64,000 nucleotides of DNA, from positions 128,536,512 to 128,600,511 of the forward strand of contig NC_134461.1 of assembly GCF_047948215.1 (NCBI RefSeq). Reading direction: 5' to 3'. This document shows positions 1 to 10,339 of this stretch, piece after piece. The notes beneath the pieces were generated by a model. The model was not told the DNA's origin. It searched no databases and saw only the letters and a program-made list of their open reading frames with translations. This DNA is from Lycorma delicatula. Taxonomy: Eukaryota; Arthropoda; Insecta; Hemiptera; Fulgoridae. A program made the position numbers and the translations under genes. Numbering within the stretch: the stretch's first letter is position 1; each line of letters opens with the position of its first letter.

Positions 1-94
1 CTGAGTAAAAATAACGGTAGTATAACGAAAATTTAAGGTTTGATATCCATACAATATTTTTTGAACGAAACTAAACCTTCTTCTCTTTTTTCCT

Positions 95-300
95 GTCTTT
101 TATCATCATTTATTTTTCTCCTTTTCTTCCAAACGTATTTTACTTGCGTTAGTTTTACCCTATCTCTCATTTTCTCATGGTTAAACCGATCTTTTCATTT
201 TATTGTTGCAAATAAGAGTTTATCTTCTCATTTATTATTTCCACTGTTGTATCGTAATTTACTTTATTCATCCTTTATATTTTCCGTCTTCTTATATAGC
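95..300 (-). pseudogene. possible decayed LINE C-terminal region
   Basis: On the minus strand this stretch reads, with several stops, as a basic sequence of the kind 'EIINEKINSYLQQ' followed by a Lys/Arg-rich tail 'WKKRRKINDD'. This resembles the C-terminal region of RTE/CFDP2-type non-LTR retrotransposons, where a helical 'EKI..Y...W..H' segment precedes a basic 'GRR..GRPRKRW' segment. The similarity is weak and the sequence is very AT-rich, so chance is possible. No catalytic motif is present. Confidence 0.25.
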
Positions 301-319
301 TTTATCTAAATCGTGAAGT

Positions 320-1425
320 CTTTTACCTTTTTTTTTCATTAGTTTTGTACCAAATCCGTATACTAAAATACCTCAGTATAACCCTTACAGAAAATTTTCT
401 CTTTATATTATAACCGGCTAACCGATCTATCTTATTTTACTTTTTGCTAAGATTTTTCTTTTTAATACATAAGAAATAACTACGCTTATACTCTAGCATC
501 AATTGTTTGTAGCAGCTTAATTGAGAATAATAAACTCCAGTTAAATTTTTGAAAAGTGTTTTCAAACAAAGTATATCAAATCTTGTGAATTAGGTTTTTA
601 AATTATTTTTAAAAATCTGTTTTTTATATCATTTTATCAACTAATTGATTCCGAGTCTTTCAAAACATTAAATTATGTTGAATGAAAGTTCAAAACATTT
701 TCCTCTTTTTTTTAATTATTCCCAAAATAAACATATACATTGTTATTTAGTTTTCAGACGAAGAGATTTAACTTTCGTTAGAAAGTTTTACGTTGATTTA
801 AAAAAACCAAACAAAAAAGTTTGAGTTTTTTAAAACTTTTAATACTGTTTAAAATAAATTGTTAATTTTAATAAAGCAAAACAAATAAATCTTTACTCTG
901 ATCAGAACATAAAAACACATTATTTAGTTCAGTTCAACGTAAGATAAATTATGAACAAAAATAACAACTTAGAAGATAAAGAATATATATCTTTAAATTC
1001 CTTATAAAATATGAAATTTCAAACAAGCGAAATAAAATTAAGGTAAACATATTTAACATATTATTGTGAAATAAATCACAATTCAGAAGCCGCAATTGAA
1101 AATTATTTTGAGCACATAATTATGTAAAAGTTGAACTGGATGCACATAAATCGTGTTTTGTTTATTTATTTATTTATTCAAATTATTTATTTTATTTTTT
1201 ATTTATTCAAAAATAAATTGGGGTGGAGATTTTTTTAAATGATTCAGCCATTTATTAAAAAAACCCAACTGAAACTGGTCCTTTCTCAAAAGCCGAAGTT
1301 TGCGCTGAGTTATACAAAACCAGTTCCGTTATCGGTTTGATGGACAAGTAGATTATGTCAGGAATGACCGAATATGATAAACCAAGACGGGGATAAATAA
1401 GCAGCCCCAGTATCTTATATGAATG
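320..1425. other. AT-rich stretch without recognisable features
   Basis: Strongly A+T-rich sequence with many stops in all frames. I see no coding similarity, no terminal repeats and no RNA gene. Confidence 0.6.
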
Positions 1426-1429
1426 ACTT

Positions 1430-2045
1430 GAGGAAAGCCATAATGGAATCTTGAACAGAACAGCATCACAAAGTACATAATTAATTATAAAATAAAAGAA
1501 GGTTTAGCAAATGTTAAAATAGAGAACTTGTAAAATACCGAACAGAAAATACTAAATAGATGTTAACAATTCAGAATGCGTTAATCAGACTTGTTTGAGG
1601 ACATAAATTAATTATTTGCACTATATAAACGACGACGACAACATAATAAATACATCGGTTTATATTAATAATATTTTAATGTACTCGTACTTACAAAAGG
1701 TGCATGATATGTAACGCAAGTCTCTATTTCGATAATTTAGTAATGATTAAATAAAATTCAAATTTATTGCATATTTCGAAAGAGAGAAAGAAATTAGTTT
1801 TTAATATGTTTGCACTTCACCCTGAGGTCCCGGGTTCAAATCCCGGTCAGGTATAGCAGTTTCATATGCTACTTGTCATTCACATCATCCTCTGAAGCAA
1901 TACCTAACGGTGGTCCCGGAGGTAAAAAAAAAAATAATAATAAAAATATGTTTGAAGTCGTATTACATCAACCGGATTTTATGTTAAACCTCGTGTACAG
2001 ATCTCATATTCAGTACCATCCTCTTGCTCCCAAAAAGAAACAAAT
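1430..2045 (+). repeat. dispersed repeat family A, copy 1 (split by a SINE)
   Basis: From about 1430 the sequence aligns by eye with 7950-8380. Shared blocks in the same order include 'gaacagcatcacaaa', 'actaaatagatgt', 'cagaatgcgttaat', 'catcggttt' and 'catcaaccggatttta'. The match is interrupted at 1812-1944 by a tRNA-derived SINE and is lost after about 2045. A further matching block appears at 3270-3352, so roughly 1.2 kb of other DNA has entered this copy. No coding capacity is seen; the type of element is unknown. Confidence 0.65.
1812..1944 (+). repeat. tRNA-derived SINE (family 1), 5'-truncated, with TSD
   Basis: The tRNA-like B box 'gggttcaaatccc' lies at 1840-1853 after 'gaggtccc', followed by a unique body containing 'cctctgaagcaatacctaa' and an A-rich tail. 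A perfect 9-bp duplication 'aatatgttt' flanks it (1803-1811 and 1945-1953). The uninterrupted copy of the host repeat near 8290 has a single related site, which supports insertion. The tRNA 5' half with the A box is missing compared with the fuller copy at 33293-33449. Confidence 0.8.
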
Positions 2046-2049
2046 ATTT

Positions 2050-2490
2050 AAACGAGTGCGTCGGTGCGTGGACCCTCGAAGGAAGCGAAGCTGCTTACGC
2101 AATATTATGTGAATTATTAATGGTGTAAAATAACGTATACGCAATATACACAAATGACAAAATTTTTTATTAATAAAAAAATATTTATTAATAAATATTT
2201 ATATTTATTTTTATTAATAAAAAATATGGACTAACAATTAAATATACATATTATAAAAAATCTGATGTGAACACCACACGACTTCCATGTACACCTATAA
2301 TATTATATACACGTTTTTTTAAATATACTTTAAAGTTTATTTCATTAATAACTTCTGATATCATATATTTTTTATTGTTATTATTGATTTATTATTTATT
2401 GTAAAACTTTTTTTACAATAGGTGGTTAATAATTATTAGTAGATCAATCAATATATTTAAAAAAAAAAATAAAAAAATAAATTAGAAAAC
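2050..2490. other. AT-rich stretch, nothing identified
   Basis: Very A+T-rich sequence lying between two pieces of repeat family A. It includes the short inverted AT block around 2165-2225 (taataaaaaat-type palindromes). No gene or known repeat was recognised. Confidence 0.5.
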
Positions 2491-2493
2491 AAA

Positions 2494-2962
2494 GGAGATA
2501 AAATCGGATTTGAACCGATCGCCTTCCTCTTGTAAGATTAAATTATTTATTAAATAAAATTTTACTTGGTTATAACTCTGAAACTAATGAAAATAAGTAC
2601 CATGATACATCGTTGGAAAGGTCTCAATGAGGGCTTATTACTGCAGTTAAGAAAAAGTTAAAAATATATATATTTTTTTGATTTTGGGTTTTTTTTGGAC
2701 ATTTTTGATCCAATCTATGGCAGTCAAAAGGGGAGGTACACAACTAGATGTTATAACAGTCCTAAATCCAAAATTTCAACATCCAATGGCTAATAGTTTT
2801 TTAGATATGCCAGATACATACGCACATACGTATGTACAGACGTTACGCCGAAACTAGTCAAAATGGATTCTGGGATGGTCAAAATGGATATATCCGTTAA
2901 AATCTGAAAACCGAAATTTTTTTTTTACAATACTTCCTTTACTTTGTGCAAGGAAGTAAAAA
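2494..2962 (-). repeat. dispersed ~450-bp repeat family B, copy 1
   Basis: This is an inverted relative of 18092-18520. Shared blocks, read on the minus strand, run in order: 'ttacttccttgca', 'ttcggttttcagattt', 'gactagtttcggcgt', 'ggatttaggactgtt', 'acatctagttgtg' and finally a tRNA-like B box 'atcggttcaaatccga' close to 'tatctcc'. The B box sits at the end rather than the start, so it may be a tRNA 3' half. A small hairpin (aggaagt / acttcct) lies near 2930-2956. No coding frame is present. Confidence 0.7.
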
Positions 2963-3040
2963 TATTTATTTACATATTTATTAGCGCGTATACTCATAAG
3001 CCGTGTATAAGAGGGAGAGAGAGCTTACCGAAATATTTAT

Positions 3041-3045
3041 GTGTG

Positions 3046-3089
<44 letters not shown>
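3041..3089. repeat. (TA)n(GT)n microsatellite
   Basis: A run of alternating TA passes into about 14 GT units. Confidence 0.95.
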
Positions 3090-3091
<2 letters not shown>

Positions 3092-3269
3092 AATACATTT
3101 AAAAAAATTTCTAACTGATGGATGTGTCCGCCATCCAACTCGTATCTCAACGCTTCAATCTGAACGATTCGGATACCTGGTATCCCATACGCATGATGCT
3201 TTTTCGGGACGCTCGTTTTTTCTCGGTTGATTCCCCATCCTGAGGCCTGCTTTAAGAAGCTTCGCTTTA

Positions 3270-3352
3270 TAAAAATATAGAGAATCTGAATGATCTTTCT
3301 CTTCGTTATGCAAAAATAAAAATACCATCGTCATATACATTAAAATTTCCGA
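3270..3352 (+). repeat. dispersed repeat family A, copy 1, distal piece
   Basis: The blocks 'gatctttctcttcgtta' and 'tacattaaaatttc' match 8432-8500 in the same orientation. In copy 2 they directly follow the family-A body, whereas here about 1.2 kb intervenes. Confidence 0.55.
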
Positions 3353-3564
3353 TATATACGAAAACAGTTCCGATGTTCGTTGTTCGGTTTGGTTCGGTTC
3401 GTTGTTCGGCAATATTCACTTGGCAGAGATGAATATTGCTAATTTTTAAGAGTAATTTGTTATTCTTTTTAGTAATGATTGCAAATTCATAAATATAAAT
3501 ACATGGATAAGTTAACATAATTAATTTTATAAATATTGATCTACACAATTCATAATTAGAACGC

Positions 3565-3870
3565 TAGATAATCATCTGACAGCCCATTTTTGCATCTTGA
3601 AAATTCGTTCTGCCTTTTTGAAGGAGTCAAAAATGATGATATTATATTTTATATGAGAAAAATTCTGGCATAATAAATATTTAATAATGATGGCAAGCTT
3701 AACGTTTTATTAACGTTCTTCAAAGCAGAACAGTACGGCTTAATTTTGTTACAAATTAAAATCAATTTGATCATTTCACGAGAACTTGTCATCTAATAAA
3801 ACACCCAGAAATTTCGCTTTTTGATCAACAGAAATACTATCATTGTCATTAATGGGAAATCTATCCAAGC
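3565..3870 (-). pseudogene. jockey/CR1-like LINE reverse-transcriptase remnant
   Basis: Reading the minus strand from about 3870 gives, with one or two frame changes, 'INDNDSISVDQKAKFLGVLL', then 'DDKFS*NDQIDF', 'NKIKPYCSALKNVNKTLSL' and 'PSLLNIYYARI', ending near 'RCKNG'. This order (FLG...D, helix, 'LR.....L..YYA.i.S...YGI') is the thumb/post-palm region of jockey/CR1-type non-LTR reverse transcriptases. An in-frame stop stands at the expected W of 'W..HID'. Both ends are lost; no catalytic DD motif is included. Confidence 0.55.
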
Positions 3871-3899
3871 GATCAGCAATTTTATGTGTAACTGAGATG

Positions 3900-5640
3900 G
3901 TGTGCTATCATTCGTAAAGCTGTAGAACTAAAAATCTTGAAGAATACTACAGAGATTGTGCAAAATATGTAAAACAGTTTTTGTAACTATACTAAGAATA
4001 GTTTGAAAGATATTCATTATTCATGAAAGGTGTATCTTAATCGGTTCAGTAGTTCTTAAATAATGATTTGCAATAGCAAATAAACAAATAAACAATTTGA
4101 CTGAATTTTTTTGTAGATTAATATTAAACTATATTTTCTCCTACAAAATAAAAAACGTAAAAATAAATGTAATTTATCGTTCCGAGTTAAAATCCATTAA
4201 TTCCTTTATATCTAAAAATAGTCACTTTAAATCTTTAATTAAAAGCGAACATTTTTCTTTGTTAAAATGATCATGAAGTGATTTTGAATTGTTTAGGAAA
4301 TTATAATGAAGCAATAATAATAGTAATAGCAACGATTTTAATAATAATGATGATAATGAAAATAAAAATAAGTGGATAACACAGTTGAGCACCGAAGGTT
4401 CATTAGACCATTGTAGCTTAATGGGAAAACCAGTGAGGAAAATAGGGCTTTGTGGGCTTGGATTCATTACGTTATATACAGCGGTCATTACACTGTAAAT
4501 TAATTTTAACAATATAAGAGTTGATTGTTTCAACCCACATACTTTCTTTTATTCTATAGTAACAAATAAAATACACACTACTGGAAAATACAAAAGCGTG
4601 ATTAAAAAATATAAATTAATTAAAATAGTGAAAAGAAAACAAGATGTTCTTTATTATAATCTATTTTATTTGAAAATCAGTTTTTAAATTTAAATATAAT
4701 AATTATTTTTAAGTAATTATTTTAAGTAATTTATTATTTTAGTTTTCTCACAGCGCACAAAAAATTGAAATAAAAGGTAAAACTAGTATTAAAGCATATA
4801 TTAACTGACAACGGATACCGCAAAAAGGTAATAAACGAAATTCTAAAGGAAAAAGAACTGTATAGAAATAGGTTAGCTAGAATCAACAAAAATAAACTTT
4901 AATTAATTTCATTTCACCCCTAAAATAAACACAGAATGGACTATCAAAAAATAAGCAAAGAGGGTCACGTATTGGGATGACCTTTCTAAAGCTAATTAAT
5001 TATGCGATAAATAAGAAAGTAAATGATATGAAAAAATACTGATCAAATGATTAAATGTAAAAAATGACACTATTATTTAAAAGTAAAAAACCGGCGAAGA
5101 GTTGCATAAGTTATGTAACTCTGCCTGTCAAGGGCTTTTTTCTCTGTAGACTAATAAATTCTCGAAATTTAAATGAAATACTTTTATTGAGATAAGCAAC
5201 TAGTCCTTTACCAGCCCCTCATTTGTTTCACTCAAAAATATTACAACGGTTAAATTTTTTATTATCAATACACTATGCGAAATTTCAAAATTGTACGACA
5301 AATCTTTATCGATATATTTAATTATTCCTTACCCAGCTCTTAATCGATTACTTAAAAAGAAATCACTGAAAATTTATAAATATGCAATTTATTTTATCCA
5401 ATAAATAAGAAAATTTTTAGAATACATGGAAAAAGTTTTACCTGCATCCTTTTTGATTAGGATCCAATGGGCCACAACATCGAACTAAAAGTGTATTGAA
5501 TTATATAAAAAAGTTATTCTTTTCTTTGGAATATAATTTTAATATATGAAACCCATAGTAACCTTATCTACTCACCTCACATGACTCGTTGTAACGAAAA
5601 TTAAATCGTATTCAGAAGTCATATAAAATTTAATAAAAAT
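3900..5640. other. mostly unassigned AT-rich stretch
   Basis: No reliable gene. A Leu/Ser-rich minus-strand frame at 4222-4533 is low complexity and not believable. Around 4805-4910 the plus strand reads 'ELTDNGYRKKVINEILKEKE', which could be a scrap of a reverse-transcriptase-type protein but is too short to assign. Confidence 0.5.
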
Positions 5641-5654
5641 CCATTAATTTTTTA

Positions 5655-6686
5655 GTCCGTTAAAAATCTCACAAGTAAAAATCGCACATAGTGAAGTCTA
5701 GCGATCTTGGAGGTTATTGATGTAAATCTGAATCATTAGATTCCGTACGGCCGATCCATCGTCGAGGAAACCTATCGTTCAAAAATTCTCCAACGTACAG
5801 ACTTCATTTGAGCTGGAGTGCTCCGTCTGCTGGAAAATGAAATCTTCCGAATCGGCCTCTGACTGAGGGAAAATCCAGTTTTTAAGCATATCGAGATTCG
5901 TTGTTACCGTAACAGTGTTCTCTAAGAAAAAAAGGGACCGTACAGTTTATACCGAGAAATTTCACAAAAACCATTAACTTTGGTAGAGTCTCTCTCAAGC
6001 TATAAAAATTCACGTGGCTTCTCTGTACCCCATATACTAACATTGTGACGGTTTACTTTCCCGCTTAAATGAAAAGTAGCCTTGTCATAAAACACTAAGC
6101 GTATTACAAAATCGTCATCTGTTACCTTTTTAAGGATGAATTCACAAAACTCTACACCTCGTTGTTTGTCATTCAGCTTGCAGTAACTGAATCCGATACT
6201 GTATCATAAGCAAACTTCGACGAAAAACATTTCAGATACACATTTTGGGAATATATTTAGTTCTCTACCGGCACGGGGAAACTAAACTAAATTTGTTGAT
6301 TTTCGGGGGCTACGTGAGAAACTGACGGATGCGCTCCACATTTTTGTCTGGTACACTGAGTCGACCGCTTGATTTTCTCTTACACAGACAACCCGTATCT
6401 TTAAATTGTCTATAACATCGTCTTATCATCTGAGTGGTAGGAAGTTCAGCACCTTACTCACAACGGAAATGACGCTGAACAATAATTACGGATTCACACT
6501 ACGCTAAGCGAAGAACGCAAAATGATTTCTGTTGTGAAGTCGCCATTTTCTCTTAGACTGAAGTTATTGAGGTTAGTGCTACCTAGCGCGTGAAACTCGA
6601 GAGTTCCCTCTTTCTAACAGTATCAAAACTGATTAAAAGCTGAATATTTATGAACTTTTAAAATCTAATGATTCTTTTAGGGACAC

Positions 6687-6690
<4 letters not shown>
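5655..6690 (-). pseudogene. mariner/Tc1-like transposase relic (DUF4817-type N-terminus)
   Basis: The minus strand from about 6550 encodes, through many stops, the order expected of an IS630/Tc1/mariner-group transposase. It starts with an N-terminal 'MATSQQKSFCVLRLA', followed by 'IIVQRHFRCE' (DUF4817-type helix-turn-helix), 'TGCLCKRKSSGR', 'VERIRQFL' and 'IQYRIRLLQAE'. Next come 'EREHCYG...' and 'FPADGALQ' (a damaged 'QQDGAPPH', second acidic residue). Then 'WIGRTESND' and 'PPRSLDFTMCDFYL' (third acidic region) close it. It stops right after that motif, so the C-terminus and left end are lost. The right end (6640-6690) has 'gggacacgct', resembling a terminal repeat of this group. Non-functional. 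Confidence 0.75.

Positions 6691-6720
<30 letters not shown>
6691..6720. repeat. (TA)n microsatellite
   Basis: About 15 TA units abutting the presumed outer end of the transposase relic, consistent with a TA target preference, though this is only suggestive. Confidence 0.9.
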
Positions 6721-6721
<1 letters not shown>

Positions 6722-6729
6722 TTATTTGT

Positions 6730-7620
6730 ATTTGTGTGTAAAGTAAATCATTTTAATTACAACTTCCTTACAAAATAACAGAGAACTTGCTTCTGTAAGG
6801 CCTTTCCAAGATTCGTTTATCCAATATCTTCTCCAGCGGTATTGCAGATAGAGCTTAATTTTAAAGTAACAGGAAAATTTGTTTAGAATGTCGAAAAAAA
6901 TTGTTAATTAATTTATATTCCATTTGTACATTCTGTTTGTTTACTATTGAAATTCAGTTTTTAGAACTTTTTATTCAAAGTTTCACTTGATATGTTTCAA
7001 ACAAGAAATTTATGGCTTTTCCGTCAATACTATGTTTTTTCTTTTCGTACAATTACTATTGATATGATTAAGACAGATCATCTTATACGTATTTAAAAAA
7101 ATCAATTCAGCCGTTCTGAAATTATAAAAAACAAAACCGAATAGACTTAGAAATATGTATACAATGCAAACACTTCAGTTGTTTCAGTGTTTTGTTAAAC
7201 ATCTGAGTGCAACAGTTTTGATTAATTACAGCAAATATCTTACACTGTTGAATTTCTAAACTATTGTATTATAAGATGATATATCGATATTTCATACTAC
7301 ACGAAAGATGATAAATTTAACGTAAGCAATTATTAACAGTATAACAATTATAAAGAAATGGAAATAAGTATAGATTTATTACTGCATGAAATGAACGTAA
7401 AATATCCGCTTCGTAACATGAACCTCATGGATAAAATTTAGAACGAATAAATTCTATAAAATATTTAGGTGTAATAACAAATTTCTAACAAAATCTGTCA
7501 AAAAAATAAATTTTTCTTTAACTTAATTAGGTATAAGTAATTAAATTACGCACATGTGGTTAATATGTATAAAAGTATTAGCGATCCAAACATTAATTTG
7601 TAGTTTTTTTTATATATTGG
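6730..7620. other. AT-rich stretch, nothing identified
   Basis: No coding frame, RNA gene or paired repeat recognised. Confidence 0.5.
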
Positions 7621-7622
7621 AC

Positions 7623-7625
<3 letters not shown>

Positions 7626-7667
<42 letters not shown>
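7626..7667. repeat. (TA)n microsatellite
   Basis: About 21 TA units. Confidence 0.95.
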
Positions 7668-7670
<3 letters not shown>

Positions 7671-7818
7671 ATAACCAGACTCTATTCTTTGGTTAGACAA
7701 ATATAAAATAACTAAATAAGTTAGAAAATTATCCAAATTAATAGAAAATTTTCTAATGCAATCATTAGGTCAACAACTAAACGAACAAATAACAAAAACA
7801 AAAGCAGAAAACCTATAC

Positions 7819-7848
7819 GTTTCGTCCAAGATGTAGGACTTTATCAAG
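7819..7848 (-). ncRNA. degenerate hammerhead-ribozyme-like core
   Basis: Read on the minus strand the core is 'CTTGATAAAGTCC', loop 'TACATCTT', then 'GGACGAAAC'. The arms GTCC and GGAC pair as a stem II with an 8-nt loop, and 'GAAA' stands where the hammerhead consensus requires it. The other core strand differs from CUGAUGA: the expected C is T and the expected second G is A, both important positions, so catalysis is unlikely today. Hammerheads of this form are known in Penelope-like and other retroelements. I see no reverse transcriptase beside it. Confidence 0.35.
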
Positions 7849-7949
7849 ACAAACCACAAAAATAAAAAACAACACCACTATACACTAAAAAAACCACCCA
7901 CGACCTAATCAAGAAACAGCCTCAGAATTTATCTGAATTAATTGACGGA

Positions 7950-8510
7950 ACCGTAGTGAAACCTTGACCAGAACAGCACCACAAAATACATAATTAGAAT
8001 ATAAAAAAGTTTACTGAATAATAAAATAATTAAAAATAGTAAATTAAATACGTGAAAGTACTAAATAGATGTAATAAAAACGATTCAGAATGCGTTAATG
8101 AGACATTTTGAATACATAAATCATTTGCACTATTTAAATGGCGATCACAACATAACAAATATATATCGGTTTTAATGTGGTATCCCTATTTATAGAAGGT
8201 TGACATGTTATTCACGAAAAATGAATAAAAAAAAATTCAAATAATAAATTTATTGCGTGTTTCAAAAGACAAAAAAAAGAGTTAGTTTTTTATATGTTTA
8301 CTATGTATGAGTCGTATTATATCAACCGGATTTTACGTTAAGCCCTTTGTACAGATTTCATATTCACCACCAACCCACAAAAAAAAAAAAATAAATAAAT
8401 AAAAAACTAAAAATAAATAAATAATACAGAGTACGAATAATCTTTCTCTTCGTTACATGCAAACTAAAAAAACCCATCTCATATCTGTACATTAAAATTT
8501 CTAATTTTTT
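7950..8510 (+). repeat. dispersed repeat family A, copy 2 (uninterrupted)
   Basis: This is the continuous relative of 1430-2045 plus 3270-3352. It shows the empty site of the SINE ('ttatatgttt' near 8290) and then runs through 'ggattttacgttaa' into an A-rich patch and 'atctttctcttcgtta'. It has no coding frame of note and its boundaries are uncertain. Confidence 0.65.
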
Positions 8511-8897
8511 TTTTCTGTAATTAATTTAAGAAGTTTTCTTTGCTATCTATAATGCTGCAGAATAACGATTTTTCAAATTTCTAAATTTTTCTAGATTAAC
8601 ATTTGATAATTTACAGGAATAATCTCTTCTAAAGAAAAAAATTAATATAAGAAATTTCCAGTAATGTTTTCAAGGCTTTCACGAAAATCAGGTATATTTT
8701 TCTTCATTAATAAACCAAATTATTGTAAAAAAATTTTATTAGCTGTCTAGAGAGGGCTTCTTGAATTATGTCTGCCTCAAATCTCATCTAATCATCATCA
8801 CCTGGTGTTTTACCTGGGGACAGGTTCCTTACGTGGAGTAAGGGTCTTCGACTATCGCCAGGGATGGCGATGGATGTAGGAGACCTATCGTTGGGTG

Positions 8898-8930
8898 GGG
8901 TGGTGACAGCGTCCACCGCTGTCACCACCC
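8898..8930. other. perfect 14-bp-arm hairpin
   Basis: The arm 'gggtggtgacagcg' is followed by a 5-nt loop 'tccac' and its exact reverse complement. It lies in a locally GC-rich stretch (8800-8940), probably part of a transposable element, and not followed by a T run that would suggest a terminator. Confidence 0.8.
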
Positions 8931-8939
8931 TTTTCTATC

Positions 8940-9300
8940 CTAAACCTTTTTCTTAGTCACCAATCTTTGTTTCCAATCTTTACCTTATCTATTAACTTCA
9001 AGTTAACTATTAACTTCATATCTATTAACTTCAAGTTCAGTACAATCCTTCTTCTTCCTTGCTTCCTTTCTCCTTCCGATGGTGTTGTTAAAATTCCACT
9101 TCCTCAACCATATCTTAATCGGAAAATTCCTAACCGGTCTACTTTTCTTTTGTGTATTTCCACTTAATTGCGCTTTCTTCCTTAACTTGTTCATTACTTT
9201 CTCAATCGTCGCTTTATTCATCCATTTTATTTTCTTCATCCTTATCGACATCCGCATCTCAAAAGTCTTAAGAGCCTCAAAAGCCTAAGAGAACTTAGAG
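8940..9300. other. pyrimidine-rich stretch with short repeats
   Basis: The motif 'tattaacttcaagtt' recurs imperfectly three times at 8990-9035. The open frames on both strands here are biased in composition and match nothing I recognise; decayed LINE sequence is possible. Confidence 0.4.
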
Positions 9301-9424
9301 ATCAAGGGGAAAATTGGCCACTCACAAGCAACAAGTCAATGTGGCGAGAGCTGCATTGTTGGATCGTGTGAGAGTTCCTTGAAGCGGTTGCTTTGTCAAC
9401 CGACATCAGTAGTTGACCTAAGGG

Positions 9425-9890
9425 ATAAGACTCCTATCACGCTGCTGTAGGAAGCTAATCGAGACATATGGCTGACTACCAGCCAGATTAAGGCTCCAAG
9501 CGCTTTAATGGTGGACAGATTCTTGCTGACATTCAGCGGCCTAGGCGTGGTAGCGAACTGCTGCCTTTGACGAGATAAATTTAATTATTGATAGTTATAT
9601 AAGTTTTAGTAGTTGACCCCGTCAACTACTACTACTAAGTTTTAGTAGTTGACGGGGTGCACCTACTCGTTTTAGTGAAATATGAAAAGTGAGCGGTGGG
9701 AAACGCAGGGGAGTGGTACATGTCATAATGCTTATTCCGCTCACGCTTTTAGGTTAGCTCTAGGAGCTAGTTAGGACACTGATCTCTAAACTGTTTCGAG
9801 GCTCAGTAGCCGTTTGTGGCACAGACATTCGGTCTTATGATTTAGGGCGACCTAATGGGCTAGTGGCGGGAAAAATGCCAAGCAAACCAA
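9425..9890 (+). repeat. dispersed repeat family C, copy 1
   Basis: This aligns with the minus strand of 34310-34790. Shared blocks in order are 'ccagattaaggctc', 'agcgctttaat', 'cattcagcggcctaggcgtgg', 'gacgagataaatt', 'tagtagttgacggggtgc', 'gcttattccgctcacgcttt', 'gccgtttgtggcacagacat' and 'tgccaagcaaacca'. A short frame reads 'KAPSALMVDRFL' then 'TFSGLGVVANCCL' followed by a stop, and its relative at 34.7 kb keeps a similar reading, so this could be the end of a coding region of an unidentified retroelement. An inverted 'tagtagttgac/gtcaactacta' pair lies at 9608-9650. Confidence 0.7.
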
Positions 9891-9892
9891 TC

Positions 9893-10335
9893 TCAAAAGC
9901 CCCAATCCGGTTTCTCATTGACCGCGCTTCTCTTACATACAAGACACTCCACGTACAAGTCCATACTTTTACTGTACAGTAATTCCCTCTTCTTACTGAA
10001 GGCTTCCTTTGAAATCGCTTTCCTTCCCTTTATTTTGATTACGCTTTTCCAGTGTTCTGCCAAATATGTGTAATTATTTACTTTTTCTATTCTTCCTTCA
10101 CTTGTTGTTATCGCTAAAATTTTGTCATTTACTTTTATTTCTTTAGTCTTTCCTATATTTATCTTCATTACTTCCTCCAGGGCTTTTAATAATCGTTGAA
10201 GCGTTGTGTGCTATCAAGATAGAATTATCTTATCATCAGCAAACCTTATGCGACTTATTTTTCGTCTTCCTATACTTATTCCTTCTTCCTTTTCGAATAT
10301 ATTCCTTATCTCATTTATTCTAAGTTAAGGTCTTG
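9893..10335 (-). pseudogene. RTE/CFDP2-like LINE reverse-transcriptase fragment
   Basis: The minus strand reads 'FEKEEGISIGRRKISRIRFADDKIILS'-like sequence; FADD is the catalytic motif of reverse-transcriptase palm motif C. It is followed by 'LEEVMKINIGKTKEIKV' and 'VNNYTYLAEHWKS', the usual 'KTK.M...' and 'F.YLGS' region, and then 'KRELLYSKSMDLYVECLVCK', corresponding to '...VR..LLK.YVWSV.LYG'. The final part is open from 10168 to 9893. Upstream palm motifs A and B are absent. It lies in the same orientation as the next fragment but repeats part of the same domain, so it is a separate copy or a rearranged one. Confidence 0.65.
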
Positions 10336-10339
10336 TATT

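Noticed and set aside
1810..2112. 100-residue plus-strand frame
   Set aside because: It runs across a SINE and into repeat A, so it is composite and accidental.
4222..4533. 103-residue minus-strand frame, possible membrane protein
   Set aside because: The Leu/Ser-rich part comes from an AT-rich 'aataatgat' simple sequence; no signal or conserved feature.
4805..4910. Penelope-like reverse-transcriptase scrap ('ELTDNGYRKKVINEILKEKE')
   Set aside because: It is a single short segment with no catalytic or GIY-YIG motif nearby, so chance similarity cannot be excluded.
9003..9288. Overlapping frames on both strands
   Set aside because: Biased composition and short internal repeats explain the openness; no protein family recognised.
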